In this document: in pieces, positions 27,068-35,113 of the stretch
Layout of the letters: every line of letters starts with the position of its first letter
Position numbering within the stretch: position 1 is the first letter of the stretch
Source of the DNA: Actinomycetota bacterium
Lineage (GTDB): Bacteria > Actinomycetota > Coriobacteriia > Anaerosomatales > Anaerosomataceae
Direction: 5' to 3'
Length of the DNA stretch: 64,000 nucleotides
Assembly (NCBI GenBank): GCA_009773565.1
Contig: WSXY01000007.1
Location: forward strand, 37,628 to 101,627
The notes under the pieces: model-generated
What the model saw: the letters and a program-made list of their open reading frames with translations, nothing else
Told to the model about the DNA's origin: nothing
Databases searched by the model: none
Made by a program: the position numbers and the translations under genes

Positions 27068-28204
27068 ATGAACAAACTCAAGCTCATGACGATCATTGGG
27101 ACGCGACCGGAGATCATTCGTCTCTCGTCGGTGATCAAGAGTTGCGACACGTACTTCGACCATGTGCTGGTGCACACTGGGCAGAACTGGGATCACGCCC
27201 TCAGCCAGGTCTTCTTCGATGATTTCGGGCTACGCCAACCCGACCATTTCCTTGACTGTGCGGGGGCCAACGTTGGCGAGACCATGGGGGCGATCATCGC
27301 CAAGTCCTACGAGATAATGGTGAGCGAGCGCCCCGATGCACTTCTGGTCCTGGGCGATACCAACTCAGCACTTTCGGCTATCAGTGCCAAACGCCTGAAG
27401 ATTCCGATCTTCCATATGGAAGCCGGTAATCGCTGCTGGGACTGGAATGTTCCGGAGATGACCAACCGCACCATCGTCGATCATATCGCGGACATCAACC
27501 TTCCATACACAGAGAACTCGCGCCGCTATCTACTCTCCGAGGGTGTGGATGGGAAGACGATCTTCGTCACGGGATCTCCCATGCGCGAGGTGCTGCGCGA
27601 CATGCAGTCAAAGATCGATGCCAGCACCGTTCTCGAGGAACTCGGACTCGAGCCCAAGCGCTATATCGTGCTTTCGGCTCATCGAGAAGAGAACATAGAC
27701 GATGAGGCGGCCTTTACCTCCCTCATGGAGGCCGTCAACCACATCGCTGAAACGTATCAGATGCCGATCGTGTATTCTGCACACCCGCGCTCCCGGAAGT
27801 TCATCGAATCGCGCGGCTTTGAGTTCGACCCGCTGGTACGCGTGCTCCAACCCTTCAGTTTCACTGACTACAACAAGCTTCAGATGAACAGCTACTGTGT
27901 ACTCTCGGACAGTGGAACCCTGTCCGAGGAGAGTGCGATTCTTGACTTCCCTGGTGTGCTCATTCGTACTTCCACCGAGCGGCCCGAGGCCATCGACGCG
28001 GGCACTGTCGTCATCGGCGGCATCACAGGGCCGGATATCGAGCAGGCGCTTGAACTCGCAGTCGCCATGTCCGATGCGCAGGAAGAGGTCGGCAGCGTTG
28101 CCGACTATGGGGATACGTGCGTTTCCACCAAAGTGGTAAAGGTGATTCAGGGATACGCTAATATTGTGGATATCACCACGTGGCGCAAGAACATGTACGC
28201 GTGA
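27068..28204 (+). CDS. capG: CapG: UDP-N-acetyl-L-talosamine/FucNAc 2-epimerase (WecB-like)
   Basis: This is the last enzyme of the UDP-L-FucNAc pathway (CapG/FnlC/WbjD). The protein of 378 residues has the non-hydrolysing 2-epimerase signatures IGTRPEIIRLSSVI, HTGQNWD, LVLGDTNSAL and FHMEAGNRCWDWNVPEM, then SAHREEN and LSDSGTLSEESAIL. The Trp-containing NRCWDW segment separates the WbjD branch from ordinary WecB. It stands 9 kb from capE-capF, behind the flippase. A 66-base gap precedes it. Confidence 0.92.
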   Translation: MNKLKLMTIIGTRPEIIRLSSVIKSCDTYFDHVLVHTGQNWDHALSQVFFDDFGLRQPDHFLDCAGANVGETMGAIIAKSYEIMVSERPDALLVLGDTNSALSAISAKRLKIPIFHMEAGNRCWDWNVPEMTNRTIVDHIADINLPYTENSRRYLLSEGVDGKTIFVTGSPMREVLRDMQSKIDASTVLEELGLEPKRYIVLSAHREENIDDEAAFTSLMEAVNHIAETYQMPIVYSAHPRSRKFIESRGFEFDPLVRVLQPFSFTDYNKLQMNSYCVLSDSGTLSEESAILDFPGVLIRTSTERPEAIDAGTVVIGGITGPDIEQALELAVAMSDAQEEVGSVADYGDTCVSTKVVKVIQGYANIVDITTWRKNMYA

Positions 28205-28337
28205 GGCCGTACCCTGGATGAGGTCCACTTGCCTATACCACGGGCTAGAGAACGGTTTCGCGACGAACAGCGCTGCATCCAAGGTTCCGATTCCGCACCC
28301 AGAGGATTCAGACAACTTGTGGCATGGGAAGGAGCAA

Positions 28338-28837
28338 GTGCGGTACCGCAAGCTGGGCAACACAGATTCGACGGTCTCCGACGGTGCGATTGGCTGTTTT
28401 GGGTACTGGGGTGACGGCAAGTATCCTATTAGGCATGCAGCTGCGATCATGAACGAGGCGTTTGACCTGGTGTTGGCGTCGTGGCGGGCACCGTTCTTGC
28501 TCAAGGGCACCTGGTGAACAAGAAGATCGGGTCAATCAGGGACGGATCGTTCTTCTTCTACTCTGCGAGGTCTCTGCTGAAGCCGACGAGCCGTCGCCTA
28601 GCAACTTGTGCGGGGGCGATGCGCGAAGTCCTGAGGTCAATCCCTGAGATGTCCGCAGCACAAGCGGCCTTCGCTTATGTTCTGGCCAATCCAGGAGTGT
28701 CGAGCTGCGTGTTTGGGACGACCAACCTGGCCAACAGTATCGAAGTAATCGAATCGTCTGAGTTGCAGCTTTCCCCAAGCAGCATGTCTGCAATCAGGCA
28801 AGCATTTCAGTTGATGGACCAGACGATAAGCACCTGA
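28338..28837 (+). pseudogene. Broken aldo/keto reductase gene
   Basis: Two out-of-frame pieces of one family remain. The first (about 28338-28517) starts VRYRKLGNTDSTVSDGAIG, the N-terminal signature of aldo/keto reductases, and stops early. The second (about 28500-28837, another frame) has the C-terminal part AAQAAFAYVLANPGVSSCV followed by GTTNLANSIEVIESSEL. The catalytic middle of about 150 codons is missing. It is a decayed gene with both a deletion and a frameshift, lying between capG and the priming transferase. Confidence 0.75.
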
Positions 28838-28909
28838 GGGCTAGACGGATCAGCGACGTCGCCTCGCGACTGTATTGGCCGCGTTGAGCATTGGGGGAGG
28901 TATTTCTGG

Positions 28910-29608
28910 ATGTACGCGTCATTCAAGCGTGTGATCGACTTCCTGTTTGCATTTGTCGGACTGGTTGTCCTGTCGCCTGCATTCCTGGTGCTTGGTGTAG
29001 CGATAAAGTGTGACTCGCATGGTCCGGTGATCTTCCGACAGAAGCGAGTTGGCATACACGGAAGGCTTTTTGACATCCTGAAGTTCCGAACGATGCGTGT
29101 TGATACTCCTCGGGACATGCCGACGCATCTTCTGGATAATCCCGTGGAGCGGATGACAGGGATAGGACCATTCCTTCGCCGGTCTAGCCTGGATGAGTTG
29201 CCTCAACTCCTGAACATACTATGCGGTGAAATGTCATTCGTCGGACCTCGCCCGGCGCTTTGGAATCAGTATGATCTGACTGCTGAGCGCGATAAGTACG
29301 GTGCGAACAACGGACGCCCTGGGCTGACGGGCTGGGCTCAGGTGAATGGCAGGGATGAGCTGCCGATAGATATTAAGGCAAGGCTGGATGGCGATTATGT
29401 GAGGCATATGGGCCTTTGGTTCGACGTAAGGTGCCTCCTGCTGACAGTCGGCAGTGTTCTACGGAGCGAAGGTGTCGCCGAGGGTCGGCCTCAAGCGATA
29501 GAGTCGAGAGAGTACGAAACGCAGCCAACAAGCTTCGTGGCACCGGAGACCAGTGATGTTGGCAAGCGAGTGCCACAGGTCACGGACCTGGGTACTTGTG
29601 ACGAGTAA
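28910..29608 (+). CDS. Priming undecaprenyl-phosphate sugar-1-phosphate transferase
   Basis: This short-form polyisoprenyl-phosphate hexose-1-phosphate transferase (PglC/WcaJ-catalytic-domain type) has 232 residues. It has one membrane-entering N-terminal helix (residues 6-30). The motif KFRTMRVD follows, then FLRRSSLDELPQLLNILCGEMSFVG in pieces, with the catalytic Asp-Glu pair in LDELPQ, and PRPALWNQYDL. It transfers the first sugar phosphate to undecaprenyl phosphate and so starts the repeat unit. The last 45 residues or so are a non-conserved hydrophilic tail. A fragment of a near-identical gene lies at 13337-13447. Confidence 0.93.
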   Translation: MYASFKRVIDFLFAFVGLVVLSPAFLVLGVAIKCDSHGPVIFRQKRVGIHGRLFDILKFRTMRVDTPRDMPTHLLDNPVERMTGIGPFLRRSSLDELPQLLNILCGEMSFVGPRPALWNQYDLTAERDKYGANNGRPGLTGWAQVNGRDELPIDIKARLDGDYVRHMGLWFDVRCLLLTVGSVLRSEGVAEGRPQAIESREYETQPTSFVAPETSDVGKRVPQVTDLGTCDE

Positions 29609-29633
29609 GTAACGGTCTAGAGTGCGGAGAGAT

Positions 29634-29647
29634 GCATACGCGTATGC
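29634..29647. promoter_or_regulatory. 14-base perfect palindrome upstream of the LCP gene
   Basis: GCATACGCGTATGC lies between the priming transferase and the LCP gene, about 36-49 bases before the likely TTG start. It could be an operator. No -35/-10 pair could be fixed around it. Confidence 0.35.
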
Positions 29648-29682
29648 TCGGCATTGGATCTTAGACTACCGAAGGAGTGAAA

Positions 29683-30702
29683 TTGTCGCCAATACATCGT
29701 CCTAGGCGTTCTCAACACGCATCGACTCGGCGCTCGCGTCGCGGTCGAGAGGATTCGCCATCGAGAAGACAAGGCGGGTCGTCCAGTTTGCTTAGGCGAG
29801 TGCCGGCCCTCAAGTACGCCCTGATCGCTCTAGCGGCATTGCTCGTTGTCGCGATTGGGGTTGGTACCTATATGTACTTTGATGTTTCGAACCAGCTAAG
29901 CCCCCCGGAGATCGACCGGCAGGCGGTAGCCGCAGTGCTGGATGCACCTCCCGAATCAAATGAGTCCACAGATACGGCCACCTACATCCTTCTCCTGGGC
30001 AATGACCGGCGGGAGAATCAAGGGTGGACTAGGAGCGACACAATCATCCTTGCTCGATTGGACGCGGAGACAAACTCGGTATCGATGGTGTCGATACCTC
30101 GTGACACGAGGGTTGATGTGCCCGGTTATGGCACGACCAAGATCAACCACTCCTCCGCTTACGGGGGTCCTGCACTCGCTATAGAGACTGTGAAGCAATT
30201 TACCGGTCTGCCTATACATCACTATGTTGAGGTCGATTTCGAGGGTTTCGAGCAGATCGTAGATGCGGTCGGCGGTGTTCGTGTCAATGTTCAGGTGCCT
30301 GTCGGTTCTGTTTCTGCGGGTCTGCAAACACTCAATGGAGAAGATGCGCTTGCGTGGGTACGTGATCGCCACGGATACGCATCCGGCGATTTCGCGAGGA
30401 TGAAGAACCAGCAGACCTTCCTGTTAGCACTGGCGAAGCAGGTCTCCAAGTCGGACAACTTTGCCAAGCTGCCCAGTATTCTGAATGCGACGTCAAAACA
30501 CATTAAGACGGACATGAGTGTTCCAAAGTTGATGAGCATGGCGTCTGATTACCGGGGACTTGATTCGTCGACATTGCGAACAGCCTCGGTTCCAGGGAAG
30601 ACGGCCACCATCAATGGCGTCTCGTATGTCTTGGCTGATAAGGCTGCAACCGTCGCGATGTTCGCAGATCTTGCCGATGGAGGTTTTGATGAGACCCCGT
30701 AG
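29683..30702 (+). CDS. LytR-CpsA-Psr (LCP) family wall-polymer ligase
   Basis: LCP proteins transfer lipid-linked glycopolymers to peptidoglycan on the outer face of the membrane. The protein has a basic cytoplasmic head, one membrane helix near residues 43-66 and an extracellular LCP domain. That domain has ILLLGNDRR, RSDTIILARLD, SIPRDTRVDVPGYG and KINHSSAYGG, whose Arg/Asp residues bind the pyrophosphate. TTG at 29683 is preferred over GTG at 29677, because AAGGAG lies 5 bases before the TTG but touches the GTG. That gives 339 residues. It closes the polysaccharide operon. Confidence 0.9.
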   Translation: MSPIHRPRRSQHASTRRSRRGREDSPSRRQGGSSSLLRRVPALKYALIALAALLVVAIGVGTYMYFDVSNQLSPPEIDRQAVAAVLDAPPESNESTDTATYILLLGNDRRENQGWTRSDTIILARLDAETNSVSMVSIPRDTRVDVPGYGTTKINHSSAYGGPALAIETVKQFTGLPIHHYVEVDFEGFEQIVDAVGGVRVNVQVPVGSVSAGLQTLNGEDALAWVRDRHGYASGDFARMKNQQTFLLALAKQVSKSDNFAKLPSILNATSKHIKTDMSVPKLMSMASDYRGLDSSTLRTASVPGKTATINGVSYVLADKAATVAMFADLADGGFDETP

Positions 30703-30745
30703 GTCCATGCTTGTGCAGATTATGCGGTTTGTCTCGTGGTAGCTG

Positions 30746-30784
30746 TTTCATCCTGGAGGCAAACGGACTAAAATATATATTTTA
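30746..30784 (+). promoter_or_regulatory. Probable guaB3 promoter with AT-only palindrome
   Basis: TTTCAT (30746-30751), 17 bases, then TAAAAT (30769-30774) makes a plausible promoter. The -10 is embedded in a 16-base perfect palindrome, TAAAATATATATTTTA (30769-30784), which is striking in a GC-rich genome. It may be a melting element or a repressor site. It leaves a leader of about 145 bases before guaB3. Confidence 0.5.
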
Positions 30785-30836
30785 CAGGTGCCGGAGTGTC
30801 GTTGCTTTGCTGGCGCTATGGACCAGATTGGCGTCC

Positions 30837-30914
30837 GGTTGTCTCTCGGGCGGCCAGTTCTGGTCCTTTTGGTACACCAGACCGACAACCCCGCGGGGTT
30901 GTGAGACAGGGAGG
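30837..30914 (+). promoter_or_regulatory. Structured guaB3 leader with two mutually exclusive stems
   Basis: GGTTGTC (30837-30843) can pair with GACAACC (30884-30890), enclosing a second stem TCTGGT/ACCAGA (30859-30864 and 30876-30881). The same GACAACC bases also belong to an 18-base palindrome (30885-30902) whose hairpin ends 5 bases before the AGGGAGG ribosome-binding site. The two folds exclude one another, a layout seen in riboswitches and attenuators. There is no T run, so translation control is more likely than termination. No known riboswitch core was recognised. Confidence 0.45.
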
Positions 30915-30925
30915 CGCAGGCAAGC

Positions 30926-32101
30926 ATGGAGATCGAAATCGGGCGCGGCAAGACGGCACGGCAGGCGTACGGCTTCGATGACATCGCTATTGTTCCTTCG
31001 CGAAGGACGCGTGACCCCCGCAACGTCGATATTCACTGGGAGTTCACTCACAGGGGCAAGACATACAGTTTCCCGCTTCCGGTTCTTGCATCGGCGATGG
31101 ACGGTGTAGTCGATCCTGGCTTCGCCGTGACCATGGGTAAGCTCGGTGGCCTCGCCGTTCTCAACCTTGAGGGTATCCAGACCCGGTACGCGGATCCGGC
31201 GCCGCATCTTGACGCGATCGCGTCCTTCTCGAAAGAAGAAGCGACCGCGAAGATGCAGACGATCTATGCAGCCGAGGACGTCAAGCCGGAGCTCATCACG
31301 CAGCGCGTGAAGGAGATCAAAGCGGGTGGCGTTCTCGCGGCCGCATCGCTCACGCCGCAGAACGTTGAGCGCTACATCGACGCCGCTATAGCTGGCGGAC
31401 TCGACATCCTCGTCATCCAGGGCACTGTCGTTTCGGCCGAGCACGTGTCGACCTTCGACAAGCCGCTCGACCTGAATGCGTTCGTGCGGGATCTCCCGAT
31501 TCCGACCATCATCGGCGGCTGCTGCAGCTACCAGGGCGCGCTCCACCTCATGCGTGCCGGAGCTGTCGGCGTGCTCGTGGGCGTTGGCCCCGGTCACGCG
31601 TGTACCTCGCGCCGCGTGCTTGGCATCGGAGTTCCGCAGGCAACGGCGATCGCCGACGCTGCGGCCGCCCGTCTTCGCCACATCGATGAGACCGGCATGT
31701 ACTGCCACGTCATCGCTGACGGCGGTATGCGCACCGGCGGCGACCTCGCCAAGGCGATAGCGTGTGGCGCTGACAGCGTCATGATCGGCTCGCCGCTCGC
31801 GTCGGCTGCCGAGGCGCCCGGCCGTGGCTATCACTGGGGTATGGCGACCTTCCACCCGGACCTGCCGCGCGGCACGCGCGTCCAGGCGGGCGTCAAGGGC
31901 ACGCTCGAGGAGATCCTCCTCGGCCCGGCGCATCAGAATGACGGCACACTCAACCTGCTCGGCGGCCTTCGCACCTCGATGGCCACGTGCGGCTACGAGA
32001 ACCTGAAGACGTTCCAGAAGGCCGAGGTCATGGTCGCGCCGGCGCTGCAGACCGAGGGCAAGACCCTCCAGCAGTCGCAGGGCGTGGGAATGGGCCGGTA
32101 G
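30926..32101 (+). CDS. guaB3: GuaB3 family IMP dehydrogenase-related protein
   Basis: This TIM-barrel protein of 391 residues is related to IMP dehydrogenase but lacks the CBS pair. The active-site loop GVGPGHACTSRRVLGIGVPQ (in part) has the catalytic-Cys position. IADGGMRTGGDLAKAI and MIGSPLASAAEAPGRGYHWG follow the phosphate-binding region of the GuaB3 group. GuaB3 is typical of Actinomycetota and cyanobacteria. Its role was long unclear, and a cyanobacterial member has been described as a GMP reductase, so the reaction here is not certain. It adjoins guaA without a gap, which ties it to guanine nucleotide balance. Confidence 0.88.
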   Translation: MEIEIGRGKTARQAYGFDDIAIVPSRRTRDPRNVDIHWEFTHRGKTYSFPLPVLASAMDGVVDPGFAVTMGKLGGLAVLNLEGIQTRYADPAPHLDAIASFSKEEATAKMQTIYAAEDVKPELITQRVKEIKAGGVLAAASLTPQNVERYIDAAIAGGLDILVIQGTVVSAEHVSTFDKPLDLNAFVRDLPIPTIIGGCCSYQGALHLMRAGAVGVLVGVGPGHACTSRRVLGIGVPQATAIADAAAARLRHIDETGMYCHVIADGGMRTGGDLAKAIACGADSVMIGSPLASAAEAPGRGYHWGMATFHPDLPRGTRVQAGVKGTLEEILLGPAHQNDGTLNLLGGLRTSMATCGYENLKTFQKAEVMVAPALQTEGKTLQQSQGVGMGR

Positions 32102-33661
32102 GTGCCGGTCGTGAGTTCGTATCACGAGGAGCAGCCCACCGTCTTTGTTCTCGATTTCGGCGCGCAGTACGCGCAGCTGATCGCGCGCCGCGTGCGTGAG
32201 GCGCGCGTGTACTCGGAGATCGTGCCGTTCGACATCTCCGCCGAGGAGGTCTCGCGCCGCAAGCCGGCCGCGATCATCTTGTCCGGCGGTCCTGCGAGCG
32301 TGTACGCCGAAGGTGCGCCGCACATGGACCCAGCCGTTCTCGAGCTCGGGATTCCGATCCTCGGCTTCTGCTACGGCATCCAGGAGATGGCTCTTCACCT
32401 TGGTGGCGAGATTCCCAAGACCGACATCGGCGAGTATGGCTTCGCCGAGCTTTCCGTGACCGCTACGGACAGTCTGCTGCTCGACGGCGTACCCGTGACC
32501 TCCCAGTGCTGGATGAGCCACCGCGACAGCGTGGGCACCGCACCGGCGGGCTTCTCGGTGACCGCTCGCACCGCCACGACGGCGATTGCCGCGATGGAGG
32601 ACCCGACGCGCGGTCTGTTCGCGACGCAGTTCCACCCCGAGGTCGCGCACACGGAGTTCGGGCAGCACATCATCGAGACGTTCCTGCACCACATCGCGGG
32701 CATCCCGCCGGTCTGGACGATGGTGAACATCATCGACGAGACGGTCGCGCTCGTGCGCGAGCAGGTCGGTACCGACCGCGTCATCTGCGGGCTCTCGGGC
32801 GGCGTGGACTCCAGCGTCGTGGCGGCGCTCCTGCACCGCGCGATCGGCGATCAGCTGACGTGCGTGTTCGTCGACCACGGCATGATGCGTCTGGACGAGG
32901 CCGAGCAGGTTGTGCGCACGTTCCGCGATCAGTTCCACATCGACCTCATCCACGTTGATGCCGAGGACCGCTATCTTGAGCTCCTGGCCGGCGTCACGGA
33001 TCCCGAACGAAAGCGCCACATCATCGGCGAGGAGTTCTGGCAGGTCTTCTTCGAGGAGGCCACAAAGCTTGAGGGCGTGAAGTGGCTCGCCCAGGGCACG
33101 CTCTACCCCGATGTCATCGAGAGCGGCAACAAGACAGCCGCCAAGATCAAGAGCCACCACAACCTCATCCCGTTCCCGGCGGGCGTGCACTTCGACCTCA
33201 TCGAGCCGCTCAAGGCACTCTTCAAGGACGAAGTTCGCGCCGTGGGTTCGGAGCTCGGTCTGCCCGATGAGATCGTCCACCGCCAGCCGTTCCCTGGTCC
33301 GGGCCTCGCGGTGCGCATCATCGGCGATATCACGCGCGAGAAGCTCGACACGCTGCGCAGCGCCGACGCCATCATCCGCGAGGAGATCGGTGCATGGGAC
33401 ACGGAGCGGTCTGTGTGGCAGTACTTCGGCGTCCTTCCGGATATCCGTAGCGTCGGTGTCATGGGCGACGAGCGCACGTACGGGCACCCGATCATCATCC
33501 GCGCCGTTTCATCGGCAGACGCTATGACTGCCGACTGGGCACGGCTGCCGCACGACTTGCTCGCCAAGATGAGCAACCGCATCATCAACGAGGTCGAGGG
33601 TATCAACCGCGTGGCGTACGACATCACAAGTAAGCCGCCTGGCACGATCGAATGGGAATAG
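32102..33661 (+). CDS. guaA: GMP synthase (glutamine-hydrolysing)
   Basis: GuaA aminates XMP to GMP using glutamine. The N-terminal class I amidotransferase (about 1-195) has ILDFG-like [15 protein letters not shown], a GFCYGIQ nucleophile elbow with the active Cys, and the catalytic His-x-Glu in FHPEVAHT. The ATP-pyrophosphatase has the P-loop LSGGVDSSV near residue 235. The C-terminal dimerisation domain has [13 protein letters not shown] and ends in KPPGTIEWE. At 519 residues it is complete. The GTG start follows directly after guaB3, so translation is coupled. Confidence 0.98.
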   Translation: MPVVSSYHEEQPTVFVLDFGAQYAQLIARRVREARVYSEIVPFDISAEEVSRRKPAAIILSGGPASVYAEGAPHMDPAVLELGIPILGFCYGIQEMALHLGGEIPKTDIGEYGFAELSVTATDSLLLDGVPVTSQCWMSHRDSVGTAPAGFSVTARTATTAIAAMEDPTRGLFATQFHPEVAHTEFGQHIIETFLHHIAGIPPVWTMVNIIDETVALVREQVGTDRVICGLSGGVDSSVVAALLHRAIGDQLTCVFVDHGMMRLDEAEQVVRTFRDQFHIDLIHVDAEDRYLELLAGVTDPERKRHIIGEEFWQVFFEEATKLEGVKWLAQGTLYPDVIESGNKTAAKIKSHHNLIPFPAGVHFDLIEPLKALFKDEVRAVGSELGLPDEIVHRQPFPGPGLAVRIIGDITREKLDTLRSADAIIREEIGAWDTERSVWQYFGVLPDIRSVGVMGDERTYGHPIIIRAVSSADAMTADWARLPHDLLAKMSNRIINEVEGINRVAYDITSKPPGTIEWE

Positions 33662-33680
33662 ACCGGATACGGGACTGACG

Positions 33681-33702
33681 AAGCGCCGGGAGACCGGCGT
33701 TT
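33681..33702 (+). terminator. Weak hairpin behind guaA
   Basis: AAGCGCCGG and CCGGCGTTT pair over nine positions (one G-T) around a GAGA loop, 20 bases after guaA. Only three T residues are present, inside the stem, so it may only attenuate read-through into the chorismate mutase gene. Confidence 0.3.
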
Positions 33703-33734
33703 CGCGCACCGGGGGCCGACGCAAGGAGACTACG

Positions 33735-34013
33735 ATGACCGAGGACACGAACGCCCAGGAGCAGATCGCGCTGCACCGCGCGAACATCGACGCGATCGAC
33801 TGCAAGCTCGTTGGCTTACTCAACGAGCGCGCCGCCGAGTCGCTCGCGATCCGCGGGCTCAAGCCTGCGGTGCACTGGGGCCTCTACGACCCCAAGCGCG
33901 AAGAAGAGATCTTCGCCAACCTCGCCCGCTGCAATCAAGGTCCTCTCTACGGCGAGAACCTTCGTGAGATATACGAGGCCATCCTTCATGTGATGAAGGA
34001 GCTGAGGGGCTGA
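33735..34013 (+). CDS. Chorismate mutase, AroQ type
   Basis: This small all-helical enzyme of 92 residues converts chorismate to prephenate. The AroQ pattern HRANIDAIDCKLVGLLNERA near residues 14-33 carries the active-site Arg and Asp. YDPKREEEIFANL supplies the second-helix Arg/Glu residues. AAGGAG precedes the ATG. The stop overlaps the ATG of the DAHP synthase gene. In several bacteria these two proteins are fused or form a complex, with the mutase giving feedback control, and the coupling here suggests the same. Confidence 0.92.
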   Translation: MTEDTNAQEQIALHRANIDAIDCKLVGLLNERAAESLAIRGLKPAVHWGLYDPKREEEIFANLARCNQGPLYGENLREIYEAILHVMKELRG

Positions 34014-34804
34014 TGGGCGCGGCAGATCCGGCCCCTGCTGTGGAGCGCGACGGCGCGATCACGCTCATCGCGGGTCCGTGTTCGGTCGAGAGCCTCGAAC
34101 AGATGCGCGAGGTCGCTTCAACGCTCGCTGACCTCGGTATCCGGGTCATGCGTGGCGGCGCGTACAAGCCGAGGTCCTCGCCGTTCTCGTTTCAGGGACT
34201 TGAGGAGAAGGGGCTCATCATGCTGCGCGAAGCGGCGGATGAGTTCGGATTGCTCGTTGTCACCGAGGTCACCGACTCTGCGCATGCCGAGAAGATCGCG
34301 GCGTACACCGACATCCTTCAGATCGGCACGCGCAATATGGCCAACTTCAGCCTGCTCAAGAAGGTCGGCGAGGTGACCGCCGAGTCGCGCAAGCCCGTCG
34401 TCTTCAAGCGCGGCATGGCAGCGACGATCGAAGAGTGGCTCCAGGCGAGCAACTACATCACGATGTTCGGCAACGAGAACGTTATTCTGTGCGAGCGCGG
34501 CATCCGAACATTCGAAACCGCGTATCGTTTCACGCTCGACATAACCGCGGTTCCGGTAGTGAAAAGCCTCTCGCTGCTGCCTATTATCATCGATGTGTCG
34601 CACCCTGCAGGTCGTGCCGACCTGGTGCCCGCGCTTTCGCGTGCGGCGATTGCTGTAGGCGCCGACGGCATTATGGTCGAGGTTCATCCGAATCCCCGCG
34701 AGGCACTCTGTGACGGACCCCAGTCGCTCGACCTCCCGGCGCTCCGAAGCCTTGTGGCGGAACTCGCACCCGTGGCACAATCAATCGGGCGGACACTCGG
34801 GTAG
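34013..34804 (+). CDS. aroF: DAHP synthase, type I-beta (AroA/AroF)
   Basis: The enzyme condenses phosphoenolpyruvate with erythrose 4-phosphate, the first step of the shikimate pathway. At 263 residues it is the short KDO8P-synthase-like type. AGPCSVES is near residue 21, then MRGGAYKPRSSPFSFQG, IGTRNMANF, KRGMAATIEEWL and the metal Cys/His region CERGIRTFE. Late, DVSHPAGR supplies the metal-binding residues. The N-terminus lacks a regulatory domain. Regulation probably comes from the overlapping chorismate mutase. Confidence 0.95.
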   Translation: MGAADPAPAVERDGAITLIAGPCSVESLEQMREVASTLADLGIRVMRGGAYKPRSSPFSFQGLEEKGLIMLREAADEFGLLVVTEVTDSAHAEKIAAYTDILQIGTRNMANFSLLKKVGEVTAESRKPVVFKRGMAATIEEWLQASNYITMFGNENVILCERGIRTFETAYRFTLDITAVPVVKSLSLLPIIIDVSHPAGRADLVPALSRAAIAVGADGIMVEVHPNPREALCDGPQSLDLPALRSLVAELAPVAQSIGRTLG

Positions 34805-34840
34805 GGAATTGTTGCAAGTTCACCGCCAGAGGTCGTGTCC

Positions 34841-35062
34841 ATGGAGGTGGCCGGTTTGGCGGGCTCGCTGCTCAACAAGTTCTGTGCGCACTGTGGTGCG
34901 CAGGGCGAACCTCGTCTTGGTTTCTGCTCCGAGTGCGGCGGGCCGGTGTGTTCCAGGTGCGGCAACACGCAGCACGTCATGGGCGAGCACAAGGTCATGC
35001 ACGATACCTGTCTCAAGCACGGCGAAGGCAGTAGCTTCTCGATGATCAAGTTCGTGAAGTAG
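34841..35062 (+). CDS. Small zinc-ribbon-type protein, function unknown
   Basis: A 73-residue protein with eight Cys and several His residues. CAHCGA and FCSECGG form one zinc-ribbon-like pair. VCSRCGN with HVMGEHKVMH and CLKH may form a second B-box-like site. The ATG at 34841 lies 8 bases behind AGAGG, better than the GTG at 34835. No partner domain is present. It lies between aroF and pcrA and has no obvious operon partner. The family is not recognised. Confidence 0.6.
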   Translation: MEVAGLAGSLLNKFCAHCGAQGEPRLGFCSECGGPVCSRCGNTQHVMGEHKVMHDTCLKHGEGSSFSMIKFVK

Positions 35063-35113
35063 AGCGCCTTCGCGCTACCGTCATGGCCTCCCGTACGCTA
35101 GACTGGTCAACCT

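Noticed and set aside
30785..30925. Known purine riboswitch in the guaB3 leader
   Set aside because: The conserved core bases of purine, PRPP and ZTP riboswitches were not found. Only the alternative stems are reported.
30782..33487. A 901-codon minus-strand frame opposite guaB3 and guaA
   Set aside because: It lies antisense to two clear enzymes, is very rich in Arg, Asp and His, and arises from GC-rich third positions.
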